A stretch of DNA of 39,510 bases. It comes from JBMSHD01 sp049416425. Its GTDB lineage: Bacteria; Pseudomonadota; Gammaproteobacteria; Francisellales; Francisellaceae. Location of the stretch: NCBI GenBank assembly GCA_049416425.1, contig JBMSHD010000006.1:1-39510 (forward strand), read 5' to 3'. Position 1 is the first letter of the stretch, and every line of letters starts with the position of its first letter. The notes beneath the pieces were generated by a model. The model was given only the letters and a program-made list of their open reading frames with translations. It had not been told where the DNA came from and searched no databases. Shown here one piece after another: positions 16,527-23,896 of the stretch. The position numbers and the translations under genes were made by a program.

Positions 16527-16904
16527 ATGCAACACAGTCCCGCTTTTTTATCATTAGTCGATGACGCCAGATCCAGAATCAAAGAATGTGATGTTCTCTA
16601 CCTTAAACAACTCCTTGATCATAATGCTTTAGACGGACTCATCATTGATGTACGCGAGGAATCTGAATACGCCCACGCGCACCTTCCTAATGCCATTCAT
16701 CTAAGCAAAGGCATCATCGAGGTCAAGATTGAAAATCTCATCCCCAACAAAGATCAAAGAATGTATCTTTACTGTGGCGGCGGCTATCGCTCGGCCTTAG
16801 TTGCCGATAATCTGCAGAAGATGGGTTACAAGGCAGTTGTGTCTGTTGATGGCGGCTATCGCGCCTGGTGCGCCAATGGCTTTCCGCTGACCGAGGAAAA
16901 ATAG
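16527..16904 (+). CDS. Rhodanese-like domain protein
   Basis: 125 residues, a single rhodanese domain. The active-site loop is YCGGGYRSA, with the catalytic Cys that carries a persulfide sulfur; the preceding IDVREESEYAHAHLPNAIHL is the conserved start of the domain and VSVDGGYRAWCANGFPL its end. This is the GlpE/PspE-like small type that transfers sulfane sulfur; the acceptor is unknown. I place the start at ATG 16527 because AGGGTGA (16515-16521) is a good ribosome site for it; a GTG at 16518 would add three residues but lies inside that site. The stop is 2 nt before the ispF GTG, so they are probably co-translated. Confidence 0.85.
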   Translation: MQHSPAFLSLVDDARSRIKECDVLYLKQLLDHNALDGLIIDVREESEYAHAHLPNAIHLSKGIIEVKIENLIPNKDQRMYLYCGGGYRSALVADNLQKMGYKAVVSVDGGYRAWCANGFPLTEEK

Positions 16905-16906
16905 TC

Positions 16907-17395
16907 GTGTTTCGCATTGGCCACGGCATCGATGTTCACCGCTTAGTCGTCAAGCAAAAACCATTGATGCTCGCAGGCATAGAGATCGAAAGCCCATTGG
17001 CACTTGAAGCGCACTCCGATGGCGATGTGGTGCTCCATGCACTGACCGATGCCCTTTTGGGTGCGGCAGGGCTTGGTGATATCGGTCGCCACTACCCAGA
17101 TACGGATGAGCGTTATCGAGGTCAAAACAGCGCTTTTTTTGTCCACGATACCCTTGATAAAATCACCGCCTCAGGCTATACACTCGGCAATATCGATATC
17201 ACCATTATGGCTCAGACGCCCAGGCTGTCTCCCTTTATCGAGAGAATGCGCCATCATCTGGCAAAAATGCTTGGTATTGAAGCCCCAGCTGTTAACATCA
17301 AGGCAACGACGACCGAACAGCTTGGATTTGTCGGGCGCAAAGAAGGCATTGAGGTGCATGCCGTGGCATTAATTTATAAAACAGGAATGAAATAA
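16907..17395 (+). CDS. ispF: 2-C-methyl-D-erythritol 2,4-cyclodiphosphate synthase
   Basis: 162 residues, as expected for IspF, which forms the cyclic diphosphate in the MEP isoprenoid pathway. I place the start at GTG 16907, so the protein begins VFRIGHGIDVHR like other IspF proteins, with GAGGAAAA (16893-16900) as ribosome site. The zinc ligands are Asp9, His11 and His44, with AHSDGDVVLHALTDALLGAAGLGDIGRHYPDTD as the hallmark block. IKATTTEQLGFVGRKEGI near the C-terminus binds the cytidine nucleotide. ispD, commonly adjacent, is absent here. Linked to zapG one base downstream and truD after it. Confidence 0.95.
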   Translation: MFRIGHGIDVHRLVVKQKPLMLAGIEIESPLALEAHSDGDVVLHALTDALLGAAGLGDIGRHYPDTDERYRGQNSAFFVHDTLDKITASGYTLGNIDITIMAQTPRLSPFIERMRHHLAKMLGIEAPAVNIKATTTEQLGFVGRKEGIEVHAVALIYKTGMK

Positions 17396-17396
17396 T

Positions 17397-17762
17397 ATGA
17401 TTATCGCACTTATTATCGGCATTATCGCCGCCTTAATCATCGGCTTTTTGATTGGATTTAGCATTAATAAAGCCGGCTCAAACTCACTGGAGAGGGAGCT
17501 TCATGAGGCACAGACAAAGTTTGACAGCTACCAGTCACTGGTCAATGAGCATATCAGCAAGACGCATAAGATCATGGAAAACATCTACCACGAGTTTATG
17601 GATTTGCAGAAACAGGCTCATGACTACAGCATCAAACTCAACGTTGACCCTTCCCGTCAGTCTATCTTACAACCCAAAGCCTATGTCGACAAAAAACAGG
17701 ACAAAAATTTAGCCCATCATACCGACACACCAAAAGACTATGCTGAAAATGGAAACAACTGA
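17397..17762 (+). CDS. zapG: ZapG/YhcB (DUF1043) inner membrane protein
   Basis: 121 residues: one N-terminal membrane helix (about 2-24, rich in Ile/Gly) then a coiled-coil-like segment (about 30-75, LERELHEAQTKFDSYQSLVNEHISKTHKIMENIYHEF in pieces) and a disordered polar tail. This is the architecture of YhcB, now called ZapG, a gammaproteobacterial protein linked to cell division and envelope growth. The motif around VNEHISKTHKIMENIYHEF corresponds to the conserved DUF1043 block. Begins one base after ispF and overlaps truD by 23 nt. Assignment rests on architecture and this block, so it is less certain than the enzymes around it. Confidence 0.75.
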   Translation: MIIALIIGIIAALIIGFLIGFSINKAGSNSLERELHEAQTKFDSYQSLVNEHISKTHKIMENIYHEFMDLQKQAHDYSIKLNVDPSRQSILQPKAYVDKKQDKNLAHHTDTPKDYAENGNN

Positions 17763-18765
17763 AAAATCCGCCGCTATCGGCGTACTAAAACAACATATCA
17801 CCGACTTTATCGTCGACGAAGAGTTAGGCTTTTCACTGACCGGCGAAGGTGAACATATCTGGCTTTACATCGAAAAGGAAGGTCGAAACACTCAGGATGT
17901 CATTCGTGATATCGCTCGATTTTCAGGTCTTAAGCGATCCGATATTGGCTACAGCGGACTAAAAGACAAACATGCCACGACGCGCCAGTGGCTGTCTTTA
18001 TATTACCCGGGAAAACAGGATATCGACTGGCAACACTTTGACAGCGAAGGCGTCCGTCTTCTCATCATCAAACGCCATAATAAAAAGCTTAAAATCGGCA
18101 CGCATAAATCCAATCATTTTCACATTATCATTCGTGATCTGAATTACCGACATGATGATATCAAACAGCGTCTTGAATCGATTTCACAAAACGGGTTTAT
18201 CAATTATTATGGTCAACAACGTTTCGGTCGCGACAACCTTGAAAAAGCGCAGGCTTTTATTGACGGCCAAATCAAGCTTAAAAACCATAAAGACCGCGGC
18301 TTTTTGTTCTCGGTGATACGTAGTTTTCTATATAACCGCTATATCGATAAACGTCTAGAGACATTTGGCCGTCTTGAGCCTCTAAACGGTGATATCGTTG
18401 GCTTTTGTGACGGTAGAACCTTTTTTCGCGTGCAAGAGGGTGATATACCAGACATTCAGGCACGTCTGACGCAAAAAGAACTCGCTGTTGCAGCACCTTT
18501 GATCGGCAAGCCTGGAAAGCTTTTCTACGAAGATGAAGCGTTAGCATTTTATCAGGACTTCAATCAAAAGCACGATGCAATGGTTGCTTTTTTAAAGGCG
18601 GATTTTGAACTGGCATTTCGACCGATGATCTGCCACCCACAACAGCTCTCTTTCGACTTCGATGAGACAGAAAACCTGCTTACGCTGAATTTTTCTCTGC
18701 CATCTGGCGCCTTTGCCACGACATTGATCGACCAACTGATACCCGATCATGACGCATCACTATGA
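17740..18765 (+). CDS. truD: tRNA pseudouridine(13) synthase TruD
   Basis: 341 residues against 349 in E. coli. Makes pseudouridine 13 in tRNA-Glu. The catalytic Asp76 is in GYSGLKDKHATTRQWLS, the TruD signature. N-terminal HITDFIVDEELGFSLTGEGEHIWLYIEKEGRNT and central FINYYGQQRFG are also characteristic, and LPSGAFATTLIDQL at the end matches the usual LPSGxFATxVLRE block. Starts at 17740 and 17749 are both possible, and neither has a strong ribosome site, which fits translational coupling to zapG, whose end it overlaps by 23 nt. It in turn overlaps the flavoprotein gene by 17 nt. The ispF-truD neighbourhood recalls E. coli. Confidence 0.94.
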   Translation: MLKMETTEKSAAIGVLKQHITDFIVDEELGFSLTGEGEHIWLYIEKEGRNTQDVIRDIARFSGLKRSDIGYSGLKDKHATTRQWLSLYYPGKQDIDWQHFDSEGVRLLIIKRHNKKLKIGTHKSNHFHIIIRDLNYRHDDIKQRLESISQNGFINYYGQQRFGRDNLEKAQAFIDGQIKLKNHKDRGFLFSVIRSFLYNRYIDKRLETFGRLEPLNGDIVGFCDGRTFFRVQEGDIPDIQARLTQKELAVAAPLIGKPGKLFYEDEALAFYQDFNQKHDAMVAFLKADFELAFRPMICHPQQLSFDFDETENLLTLNFSLPSGAFATTLIDQLIPDHDASL

Positions 18766-19975
18766 TATTGCCATTATCGGCGGAGGCATTGCCGGCGCCA
18801 GTTTTCTCAACCTTGCCAAAAAGACCGGACTCTCGGTCTGCCTCATTGAACAACAATCCAAATTAGGCGGCATTGTCGATACCTTTTATAGCGATAAGGC
18901 AGAAGACTTTTGGGTTGAAAGCGGCGCTCACACCATCTATAACAGCTATGGACATCTCATCGATTTATTCGATGATTTCGCACTTGATAATGAGATTCAG
19001 CCTCGCGCCAAATTGCCGTTTAAATTGTGGCTTGCTCATGAAAAAGCACGCCCTATTCTTACTGGCATCAATCCGATTCGAGCCGGAGCCGGTCTTTTAC
19101 TTTATCGCCTTAAAAACGCCAAAGGCCAATCGGTTAAAAACCATTTCAGCACCGTCTTTGGCCACAAAAACTATCGAAAAACACTGAAATACTGTTTTGA
19201 TGCCGTGCTGTGTCAGAATGCCGATGACTTTCCGGCCGAATTTTTGTTTCAAAAACGCCCTCGCAATAAAAACTATCCGCGCAGCTTCACCTTTAAAAAA
19301 GGTTTGCAACGGCTTTTCACCAGGCTTTCCACACAGCACCATGATGTGATTTATTGCAATCACTCTATCGAAAGACTCGATAGAAATGAAAATGGGTGCT
19401 GGCAGCTTCAGTCACCGCAGGATCTATTCGTGGCGAAAAATCTGGTGATAGCCACCCCCTGGCATGTTACTCAGGCGCTGCTTCAATCCATAGAACATCC
19501 TATCGCCCAACTTCCATATCAACCAGAACGCTCTGATTTCTCTACCTTAAGCGTCATCCTCGATAAAAGAAAAGCCGCAAATCTGCCTGAGGTATCCGGA
19601 CTCATTGGCATCGATACGGATTTTTACTCTCAAGTCACACGTGATATCATTGAGCATCCCTATTTTCGCGGTTTCAGTCTTCATTACAAAAGCGCTCGAC
19701 TCGATACCAGCAAAGCGCTTAAACATGCGCTTAGCCAGTTTTCCATTCCACCTGAGGCCGTCATTGATTTTAAGTTTAAAACCCAGACGCTGCCACGCTA
19801 TCATACCGAGCACCCTCTGTTTTTATCTCAACTGGATCAACATCTCAAAAATCAATCCCTCTATCTGACCGGCAATTATTTTACGCGTCTGGCCATGGAA
19901 GACTGCGTCCTACGTTCACAGCGTGAGTTTAAAAGGCTTTATCAGAAAATTCTTTCTAATAATGCTCATCTGTGA
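18749..19975 (+). CDS. FAD-dependent protoporphyrinogen-oxidase-like protein
   Basis: 408 residues, amine-oxidase/HemY superfamily. The FAD-binding start is DIAIIGGGIAGASF, followed by the flavin motif IEQQSKLGGIVDT and WVESGAHTIYNS, which resembles the ExGP segment of HemY-type protoporphyrinogen oxidases. Near the end, LYLTGNYFTRLAMEDCVLRSQREF corresponds to the second FAD contact of these enzymes (GNxxxGxxxxDCxxSG). The protein is shorter than HemY (about 450-480) and I cannot see the substrate. Protoporphyrinogen oxidation in haem synthesis is the leading idea; carotenoid or phytoene-type chemistry cannot be excluded. No other haem gene is next to it. It overlaps truD by 17 nt. Confidence 0.65.
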   Translation: MTHHYDIAIIGGGIAGASFLNLAKKTGLSVCLIEQQSKLGGIVDTFYSDKAEDFWVESGAHTIYNSYGHLIDLFDDFALDNEIQPRAKLPFKLWLAHEKARPILTGINPIRAGAGLLLYRLKNAKGQSVKNHFSTVFGHKNYRKTLKYCFDAVLCQNADDFPAEFLFQKRPRNKNYPRSFTFKKGLQRLFTRLSTQHHDVIYCNHSIERLDRNENGCWQLQSPQDLFVAKNLVIATPWHVTQALLQSIEHPIAQLPYQPERSDFSTLSVILDKRKAANLPEVSGLIGIDTDFYSQVTRDIIEHPYFRGFSLHYKSARLDTSKALKHALSQFSIPPEAVIDFKFKTQTLPRYHTEHPLFLSQLDQHLKNQSLYLTGNYFTRLAMEDCVLRSQREFKRLYQKILSNNAHL

Positions 19976-19981
19976 TAGAAT
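19973..19981 (+). promoter_or_regulatory. Possible extended -10 promoter of rplM-rpsI
   Basis: TGATAGAAT at 19973-19981 matches the extended -10 form TGnTAnAAT and overlaps the stop of the flavoprotein gene. Transcription would start near 19988, leaving a leader of about 140 nt before rplM. A TTGACA at 19998-20003 lacks a well-spaced -10 and is a weaker alternative. Confidence 0.35.
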
Positions 19982-20006
19982 CGTGCCTGCTTTAATTTTG
20001 ACAGAT

Positions 20007-20057
20007 ATCACATATCAAGCCTCTGTGATTAAATCGTAGAAAACAGCGGGCTCCCGC
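20007..20057 (+). promoter_or_regulatory. Structured leader of rplM, possible L13 control site
   Basis: Two hairpins precede rplM: ATCACA/TGTGAT (20007-20012 with 20024-20029, 11-nt loop) and the GC-rich GCGG/CCGC (20046-20049 with 20054-20057, loop GCTC). L13 is known to repress its own operon in E. coli through the rplM leader, so these may be the equivalent element. The assignment to L13 binding is inference; I cannot compare structures here. Confidence 0.4.
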
Positions 20058-20128
20058 GGATGAAGACATCTGACTTAATTGTGCAACAAACTGAGTAGTT
20101 CATAACGAAATAGAAAAAGGTAATAAAG

Positions 20129-20557
20129 ATGAAAACGTTTAGCGCAAAACCGGCTGAAGTCAAAAGAGAATGGCTTTTGATCGACGCAAATGGCAAAACC
20201 CTGGGTCGTCTTGCAACTGAAGTAGCCAGACGCCTGAAAGGAAAACACAAACCCGAGTACACAACCCACATCGACACTGGTGACTATGTTGTTGTTATCA
20301 ACGCCGAAAAAGTTGCCGTAACCGGCAACAAACGCACGGACAAGGTTTACTACCGTCATACCGGTTATATCGGCGGTCTTAAATCCGTTTCATTTGACAA
20401 GTTGATCGCCAGCCATCCTGAACGCGCCATTGAATATGCGGTTAAAGGCATGCTGCCTAAAAACCCCCTGGGTCGCGCCATGTATAAAAAGCTGAAAGTT
20501 TATGCCGGTGACAATCACCCTCACACCGCCCAACAACCCAAAGTATTAGAAATTTAA
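20129..20557 (+). CDS. rplM: 50S ribosomal protein L13
   Basis: 142 residues, the same length as E. coli L13, an early-binding 23S rRNA protein of the large subunit. MKTFSAKPAEVKREWLLIDANGKTLGRLATEVA in its parts, KPEYTTHIDTGDYVVVINAEK, YRHTGYIGGLK and GMLPKNPLGRAMYKKLKVYAG are all family hallmarks. AAAAAGGTAATAAAG supplies the ribosome site. Starts the rplM-rpsI operon, 14 nt before rpsI, behind a leader with two hairpins. Confidence 0.99.
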   Translation: MKTFSAKPAEVKREWLLIDANGKTLGRLATEVARRLKGKHKPEYTTHIDTGDYVVVINAEKVAVTGNKRTDKVYYRHTGYIGGLKSVSFDKLIASHPERAIEYAVKGMLPKNPLGRAMYKKLKVYAGDNHPHTAQQPKVLEI

Positions 20558-20571
20558 TTTAGGATAGGAAA

Positions 20572-20964
20572 ATGGCTGAAACACAAAATTACGGTACAGG
20601 TCGTCGCAAGAGTTCAGTTGCCCGTGTCTTCATGAAAAAAGGCAGCGGCAATATCATCGTCAACAAACTTCCACTCGATGAGTTCTTCGGTCGTGAAACG
20701 GCCTGCATGGTCGTCAGACAACCGCTTGAACTTCTAGGGCTGACCGATCAGTTTGATTTCAAAATCAATGTTCATGGCGGCGGCACCACCGGTCAATCCG
20801 GTGCCATTCGTCTGGGTATTGCCCGTGCCTTGGTTGAGCATGATGAAACGCTCAAACCCGAGCTGCGCAAAGCCGGTTTCATGACCCGTGATTCACGCAA
20901 AGTTGAACGTAAAAAAGTCGGTCTGCGCAAAGCACGCAGAAAACCACAGTTCTCCAAGCGTTAA
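20572..20964 (+). CDS. rpsI: 30S ribosomal protein S9
   Basis: 130 residues, standard for S9, whose C-terminal tail reaches the P-site tRNA. YGTGRRKSSVARVFMKKGSG, the GGGTTGQSGAIRLGIARAL block and the basic C-terminus GLRKARRKPQFSKR, ending in the invariant SKR, identify it. AGGATAGGAAA precedes the ATG. Second gene of rplM-rpsI, followed after 56 nt by a strong intrinsic terminator. Confidence 0.99.
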   Translation: MAETQNYGTGRRKSSVARVFMKKGSGNIIVNKLPLDEFFGRETACMVVRQPLELLGLTDQFDFKINVHGGGTTGQSGAIRLGIARALVEHDETLKPELRKAGFMTRDSRKVERKKVGLRKARRKPQFSKR

Positions 20965-21020
20965 TCTTTCCTCCTGCTTGCCGTGTGCCTTTTATTTCGC
21001 GCATGGTAATTCTGTTTTTA

Positions 21021-21055
21021 AACCCGACAACTGTCGGGTTTTTCTTTATTTTTTT
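21021..21055 (+). terminator. Rho-independent terminator of rplM-rpsI
   Basis: AACCCGACA (21021-21029) pairs perfectly with TGTCGGGTT (21032-21040) around a very short loop, and is followed by a T-rich tract to 21055. It separates the ribosomal operon from the cystathionine genes, which have their own promoter. Confidence 0.88.
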
Positions 21056-21141
21056 GAGCAATTCCTCTTCTGCAGATCCGTCTTCAACCATATCATCGAC
21101 GATGTGGCTGGATTTTTTCACCCCGGAACATTGAATTCAGA

Positions 21142-21171
21142 TTGACAAACTTTTAAATTTTTTGCTACATT
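21142..21171 (+). promoter_or_regulatory. Strong predicted promoter of the cystathionine gene pair
   Basis: A consensus TTGACA (21142-21147) and TACATT (21166-21171) with an 18-nt spacer follow the ribosomal terminator by about 90 nt. Transcription would start near 21178, giving a leader of about 210 nt before the first enzyme gene. No MetJ-type tandem box is seen over the promoter. Confidence 0.62.
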
Positions 21172-21177
21172 TATTCC

Positions 21178-21390
21178 TAAGCCTGTTTTTAAAAGATGTT
21201 TTATGATTAAAATCGTCGATTGCATACGAATGATGATGCCCAACCTGGACGCTGTTGTCGTGGTTGGGTTTACATCGTTTGTCTAAGCGCAAACAGACGA
21301 TTTAGCTCAATTCCAGTGTCCAGGCCAAGACGCTGGTTATCATGCCAGAACCCCGCGCATAAAAGAATAGAAAAGCTTACGAGGTTTATC
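21178..21390 (+). promoter_or_regulatory. Structured leader RNA of the cystathionine genes (candidate attenuator or riboswitch)
   Basis: Three hairpins can be drawn. Stem A pairs CCCAACC (21239-21245) with GGTTGGG (21262-21268). Stem B pairs 21274-21284 with 21291-21301, one G-U and one mismatch. Stem C pairs CCAGTGTC (21313-21320) with GACGCTGG (21329-21336), one G-U. Two long-range pairings compete: CCTGGACGCTG (21244-21254) with CAGTGTCCAGG (21314-21324), 11 bp, excluding A and C; and AAATCGTC (21210-21217) with GACGATTT (21296-21303), 8 bp, excluding B. The ribosome site GAGG (21381-21384) lies after the last stem, and AACCT (21242-21246) could pair with AGGTT there. No T-tract follows stem C, so control of translation, or Rho access, seems likelier than intrinsic termination. 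I do not recognise a known SAM riboswitch class. All pairings are hand-drawn. Confidence 0.5.
21203..21286 (+). CDS. Possible leader peptide with three consecutive Met codons
   Basis: A 27-residue frame from ATG 21203 to TAA 21284-21286 lies inside the leader of the cystathionine genes. Residues 10-12 are Met-Met-Met (ATGATGATG, 21230-21238), residue 13 is Pro, and residues 18-21 are four Val. The Met run ends at the base where hairpin A begins, and the stop codon lies at the edge of hairpin B's loop. This geometry is what ribosome-stalling attenuators show, with Met as the end product of the downstream enzymes. The ribosome site is weak (AAAAGA, 21191-21196), and no homologue was checked, so the reading is inference. 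The ATG repeat could also be an alternative start cluster. Confidence 0.4.
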   Translation: MIKIVDCIRMMMPNLDAVVVVGFTSFV

Positions 21391-22578
21391 ATGGCAAATC
21401 AACACCACAACCAACACTTCACCAGTCAATGTATTCATGCCGGCATCGAAACCGACCCTGCAACCGGCGCACTCTTGACTCCCATCTATCAGACAACCAC
21501 TTATCGACAAGAGAGCATCGGCAATGATAAAGGTCATACCTACAGCCGCTCATCCAACCCAACCGTCAGCATATTGGAGCGCAAACTGGCCAGTCTTGAA
21601 AAAGCACCTTCCGCATCCTGCTTTTCGACTGGAATGGCTGCCATCAACGCATTAACCTCTACCCTTTTAAAAACCGGCGATCATATTATCTGCAGCGATG
21701 TCGTCTACGGGGGCACCGTCAGACTATTTAATGAAATCTTACGAAAATTCGGCGTTGATATCGACTATGTTGATACCAGCAATCCTCAAACTATTGAAGC
21801 CGCCATCAAGGTCAATACCACACTGATTCTCATTGAATCACCCGCCAACCCAACGCTTAAGCTTACCGATATCGCTGCTGTTGCCAAAATTTCTAAAAAG
21901 TACCAGCTTCTTCTGGCTGTCGATAATACCTTTCTAACGGCCGCTCTGCAAAGACCGCTTGATTTAGGTGCCGATATCAGTATTTATTCAACCACCAAAT
22001 ATATTGATGGTCATAATTCTACCGTTGGCGGTGCGCTGATTGCAAAAGAAGAAGCCTTGAATGAACGATTTCGTTTCAGCAGAAACTGCTTAGGCTCCAT
22101 TCAAAAGCCATTTGAAGCCTGGCTGATACTGCAAGGGATTAAAACCCTGCCCTTGCGCCTCAGACAGCATAGCGACAACGCCCTGATCGTGGCAAATTTT
22201 CTTGAAACTCATAACGCCGTTAAGTCTATCTACTACCCTGGATTGACATCGTTTCCTCAGCATCAGCTGGCCACCCGGCAACATTTAGGCGCACATGGCG
22301 GCATGCTGGCTTTTGAACTAAAAGGTGATATACAAAAGGGTGTTGACTTTATCAATGCTGTCAAGCTCTGCTCACTGGCTGAAAATCTGGGCGCCATTGA
22401 GACGTTAATCACACATCCGGCAACAATGACTCACGGACCCATCCCCAGGGAACAACGTCAGAAATTAGGTATCCATGATGGATTGATCAGACTGTCTGTC
22501 GGTCTTGAAGACCCTTTTGATATTATCGAAGATATCAATCAGGCATTAACGAAAGTCTCTTTTAAATCCATCGCCTGA
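21391..22578 (+). CDS. metB: Cystathionine gamma-synthase-like PLP enzyme
   Basis: 395 residues, Cys/Met metabolism PLP family. The cofactor lysine is Lys203 in STTKYIDGHNSTVGG; YSRSSNPT (phosphate binding), SGMAA-like STGMAAI, IESPANPT and VDNTF precede it in the expected order. I place the start at ATG 21391 after GAGG (21381-21384); the frame is open upstream to a TTG at 21220, but those residues are not family-like. With the partner gene 16 nt downstream it most likely makes cystathionine from cysteine and an acylated homoserine, as in the Bacillus metI-metC pair. Gamma-lyase or O-acetylhomoserine sulfhydrylase activity is possible, since specificity cannot be read here. Behind a structured leader. 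Confidence 0.8.
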   Translation: MANQHHNQHFTSQCIHAGIETDPATGALLTPIYQTTTYRQESIGNDKGHTYSRSSNPTVSILERKLASLEKAPSASCFSTGMAAINALTSTLLKTGDHIICSDVVYGGTVRLFNEILRKFGVDIDYVDTSNPQTIEAAIKVNTTLILIESPANPTLKLTDIAAVAKISKKYQLLLAVDNTFLTAALQRPLDLGADISIYSTTKYIDGHNSTVGGALIAKEEALNERFRFSRNCLGSIQKPFEAWLILQGIKTLPLRLRQHSDNALIVANFLETHNAVKSIYYPGLTSFPQHQLATRQHLGAHGGMLAFELKGDIQKGVDFINAVKLCSLAENLGAIETLITHPATMTHGPIPREQRQKLGIHDGLIRLSVGLEDPFDIIEDINQALTKVSFKSIA

Positions 22579-22594
22579 CCTGAGAATTGCGCTT

Positions 22595-23749
22595 ATGAAT
22601 AAATGGACACAACTGATTCATAATGACATCGAAAGTGATGACCCTTATCGGGCAAACAGCACGCCAATCTATCAAACCGCCACTTTTGCCCAGTCCGATG
22701 CTCTACACCCTGACAATCTCTACGATTACTCAAGAAGTGGTAATCCAACTCGCCATCAGGTAGAACAATATATCGCCAGACTTGAATCAGCTCGATACGG
22801 TCTTGCTTTTAACAGCGGTATGGCGGCAATTCACTGTGTCTTACAACGCTTATCAGCCGGCGATCATATTATCGTCGGAGACGATATCTACGGCGGGACA
22901 CATCGGCTCATTCATAAGGTTTTCTGTCGCTTTAATATTAGCTGGAGTCATGTCGATTTCAGCAAGCCAGACGCGCTTAAAAATGCGCTAAAGGACAATA
23001 CCAAAATGATTTTAATCGAGACACCAAGTAACCCATTGCAACGAGTCACCGATATTAAAGCACTTAAAAACCAGCTGGCTGATGACACCCTTCTTGTTGT
23101 TGATAACACTCTGCTATCTCCCTGGTTACAGCAACCTCTGTCTTTGGGCGCCGATATCGTTATCCACTCGGCAACAAAGCATTTATCCGGCCATGGCGAT
23201 ATTACCGCCGGAGTTATCCTTACCGACTCCAAGAAACATGCCGATGACTTACACTTTTTGCAAAATGCCACCGGCAGTGCCTTGGAAGCATTACCATCAT
23301 GGCTGCTTCTGCGCGGTGTCAAAACACTGGCTCTTCGCATCGAGCGCCAACAGCAAAGCGCGCTTAAGATTGCCCATTTTCTTAAACAGCATCCAAAAGT
23401 CACAAAGGTCTATTATGCCGGTCTGCCTGAACACCCTGGTTTTAAGATCATGCAAAAGCAAACCCGTGGCGCCGGTTCTGTGCTCAGTTTCACAACAGGC
23501 TCTGTTGAGCTGTCAGCGCACATCGTCAACACGACCCGCCTGTTCACCATCTCGGTGAGTTTCGGCAGTCTCATGAGCCTTATCAGCCTGCCTTGTGCTA
23601 TGTCTCATGCCTCTATCGATAAGGATCAGCACAACATCCCTAATGATCTGATTCGGCTTTCCATAGGCATTGAAGACCTCGACGATCTTATCGCTGATCT
23701 GAGTCTTGCCTTTGAACGATATTCGCATCCAGATAGCTGTAAAACCTGA
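22595..23749 (+). CDS. metC: Cystathionine beta-lyase-like PLP enzyme
   Basis: 384 residues, same PLP family as its neighbour but clearly divergent from it. The PLP lysine is Lys195 in HSATKHLSGHGDITAG, with YDYSRSGNPTR, NSGMAAI and LIETPSNP before it. The form of the lysine block and the late SLMSLISLPCAMSHASI fit the Bacillus/plant-type cystathionine beta-lyase group, which releases homocysteine, pyruvate and ammonia. Together with the upstream gene this gives homoserine ester to homocysteine. 16 nt separate the two genes, so they form one operon. Beta-lyase versus gamma-lyase cannot be settled by eye. No terminator is clear in the 147-bp gap to sspA. Confidence 0.78.
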   Translation: MNKWTQLIHNDIESDDPYRANSTPIYQTATFAQSDALHPDNLYDYSRSGNPTRHQVEQYIARLESARYGLAFNSGMAAIHCVLQRLSAGDHIIVGDDIYGGTHRLIHKVFCRFNISWSHVDFSKPDALKNALKDNTKMILIETPSNPLQRVTDIKALKNQLADDTLLVVDNTLLSPWLQQPLSLGADIVIHSATKHLSGHGDITAGVILTDSKKHADDLHFLQNATGSALEALPSWLLLRGVKTLALRIERQQQSALKIAHFLKQHPKVTKVYYAGLPEHPGFKIMQKQTRGAGSVLSFTTGSVELSAHIVNTTRLFTISVSFGSLMSLISLPCAMSHASIDKDQHNIPNDLIRLSIGIEDLDDLIADLSLAFERYSHPDSCKT

Positions 23750-23831
23750 AATGGACAGCAGACAGCTGCATGCTCAAAATCAATGAAACCCTACCCATAA
23801 ACAAAATAAACCAAAAAAATCCTCAACTCGC

Positions 23832-23861
23832 TTCATCATCTGCTTACAGATAAGGTATAAT
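23832..23861 (+). promoter_or_regulatory. Predicted promoter of sspA-sspB
   Basis: A perfect TATAAT (23856-23861) with a poorer TTCATC (23832-23837) 18 nt upstream. Transcription would start near 23868, about 29 nt before the sspA ATG. This makes sspA-sspB independent of the methionine genes. Confidence 0.5.
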
Positions 23862-23896
23862 GTCATCCAATTGTGTTAAATTGAGCAAAACAGCAT

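Noticed and set aside
16868..16906. ATG-start version of IspF with 13 extra residues
   Set aside because: Overlaps the end of the rhodanese gene and adds residues foreign to IspF; GTG 16907 with GAGGAAAA upstream fits better.
21220..21390. TTG-start N-terminal extension of about 57 residues on the metB-like protein
   Set aside because: The frame is open, but it crosses the structured leader, has a Cys/Trp/Arg-rich composition unlike the family, and the ATG at 21391 has a good ribosome site and gives a normal enzyme start.
21178..21390. Known SAM riboswitch (S-box, SAM-II, SAM-III, SAM/SAH) or MetJ boxes in the metB leader
   Set aside because: I could not find the conserved core sequences of these classes, nor tandem AGACGTCT-like octamers. 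The TTTGTCT/AGACGA symmetry is explained by stem B. A covariance-model search is still needed to be sure.
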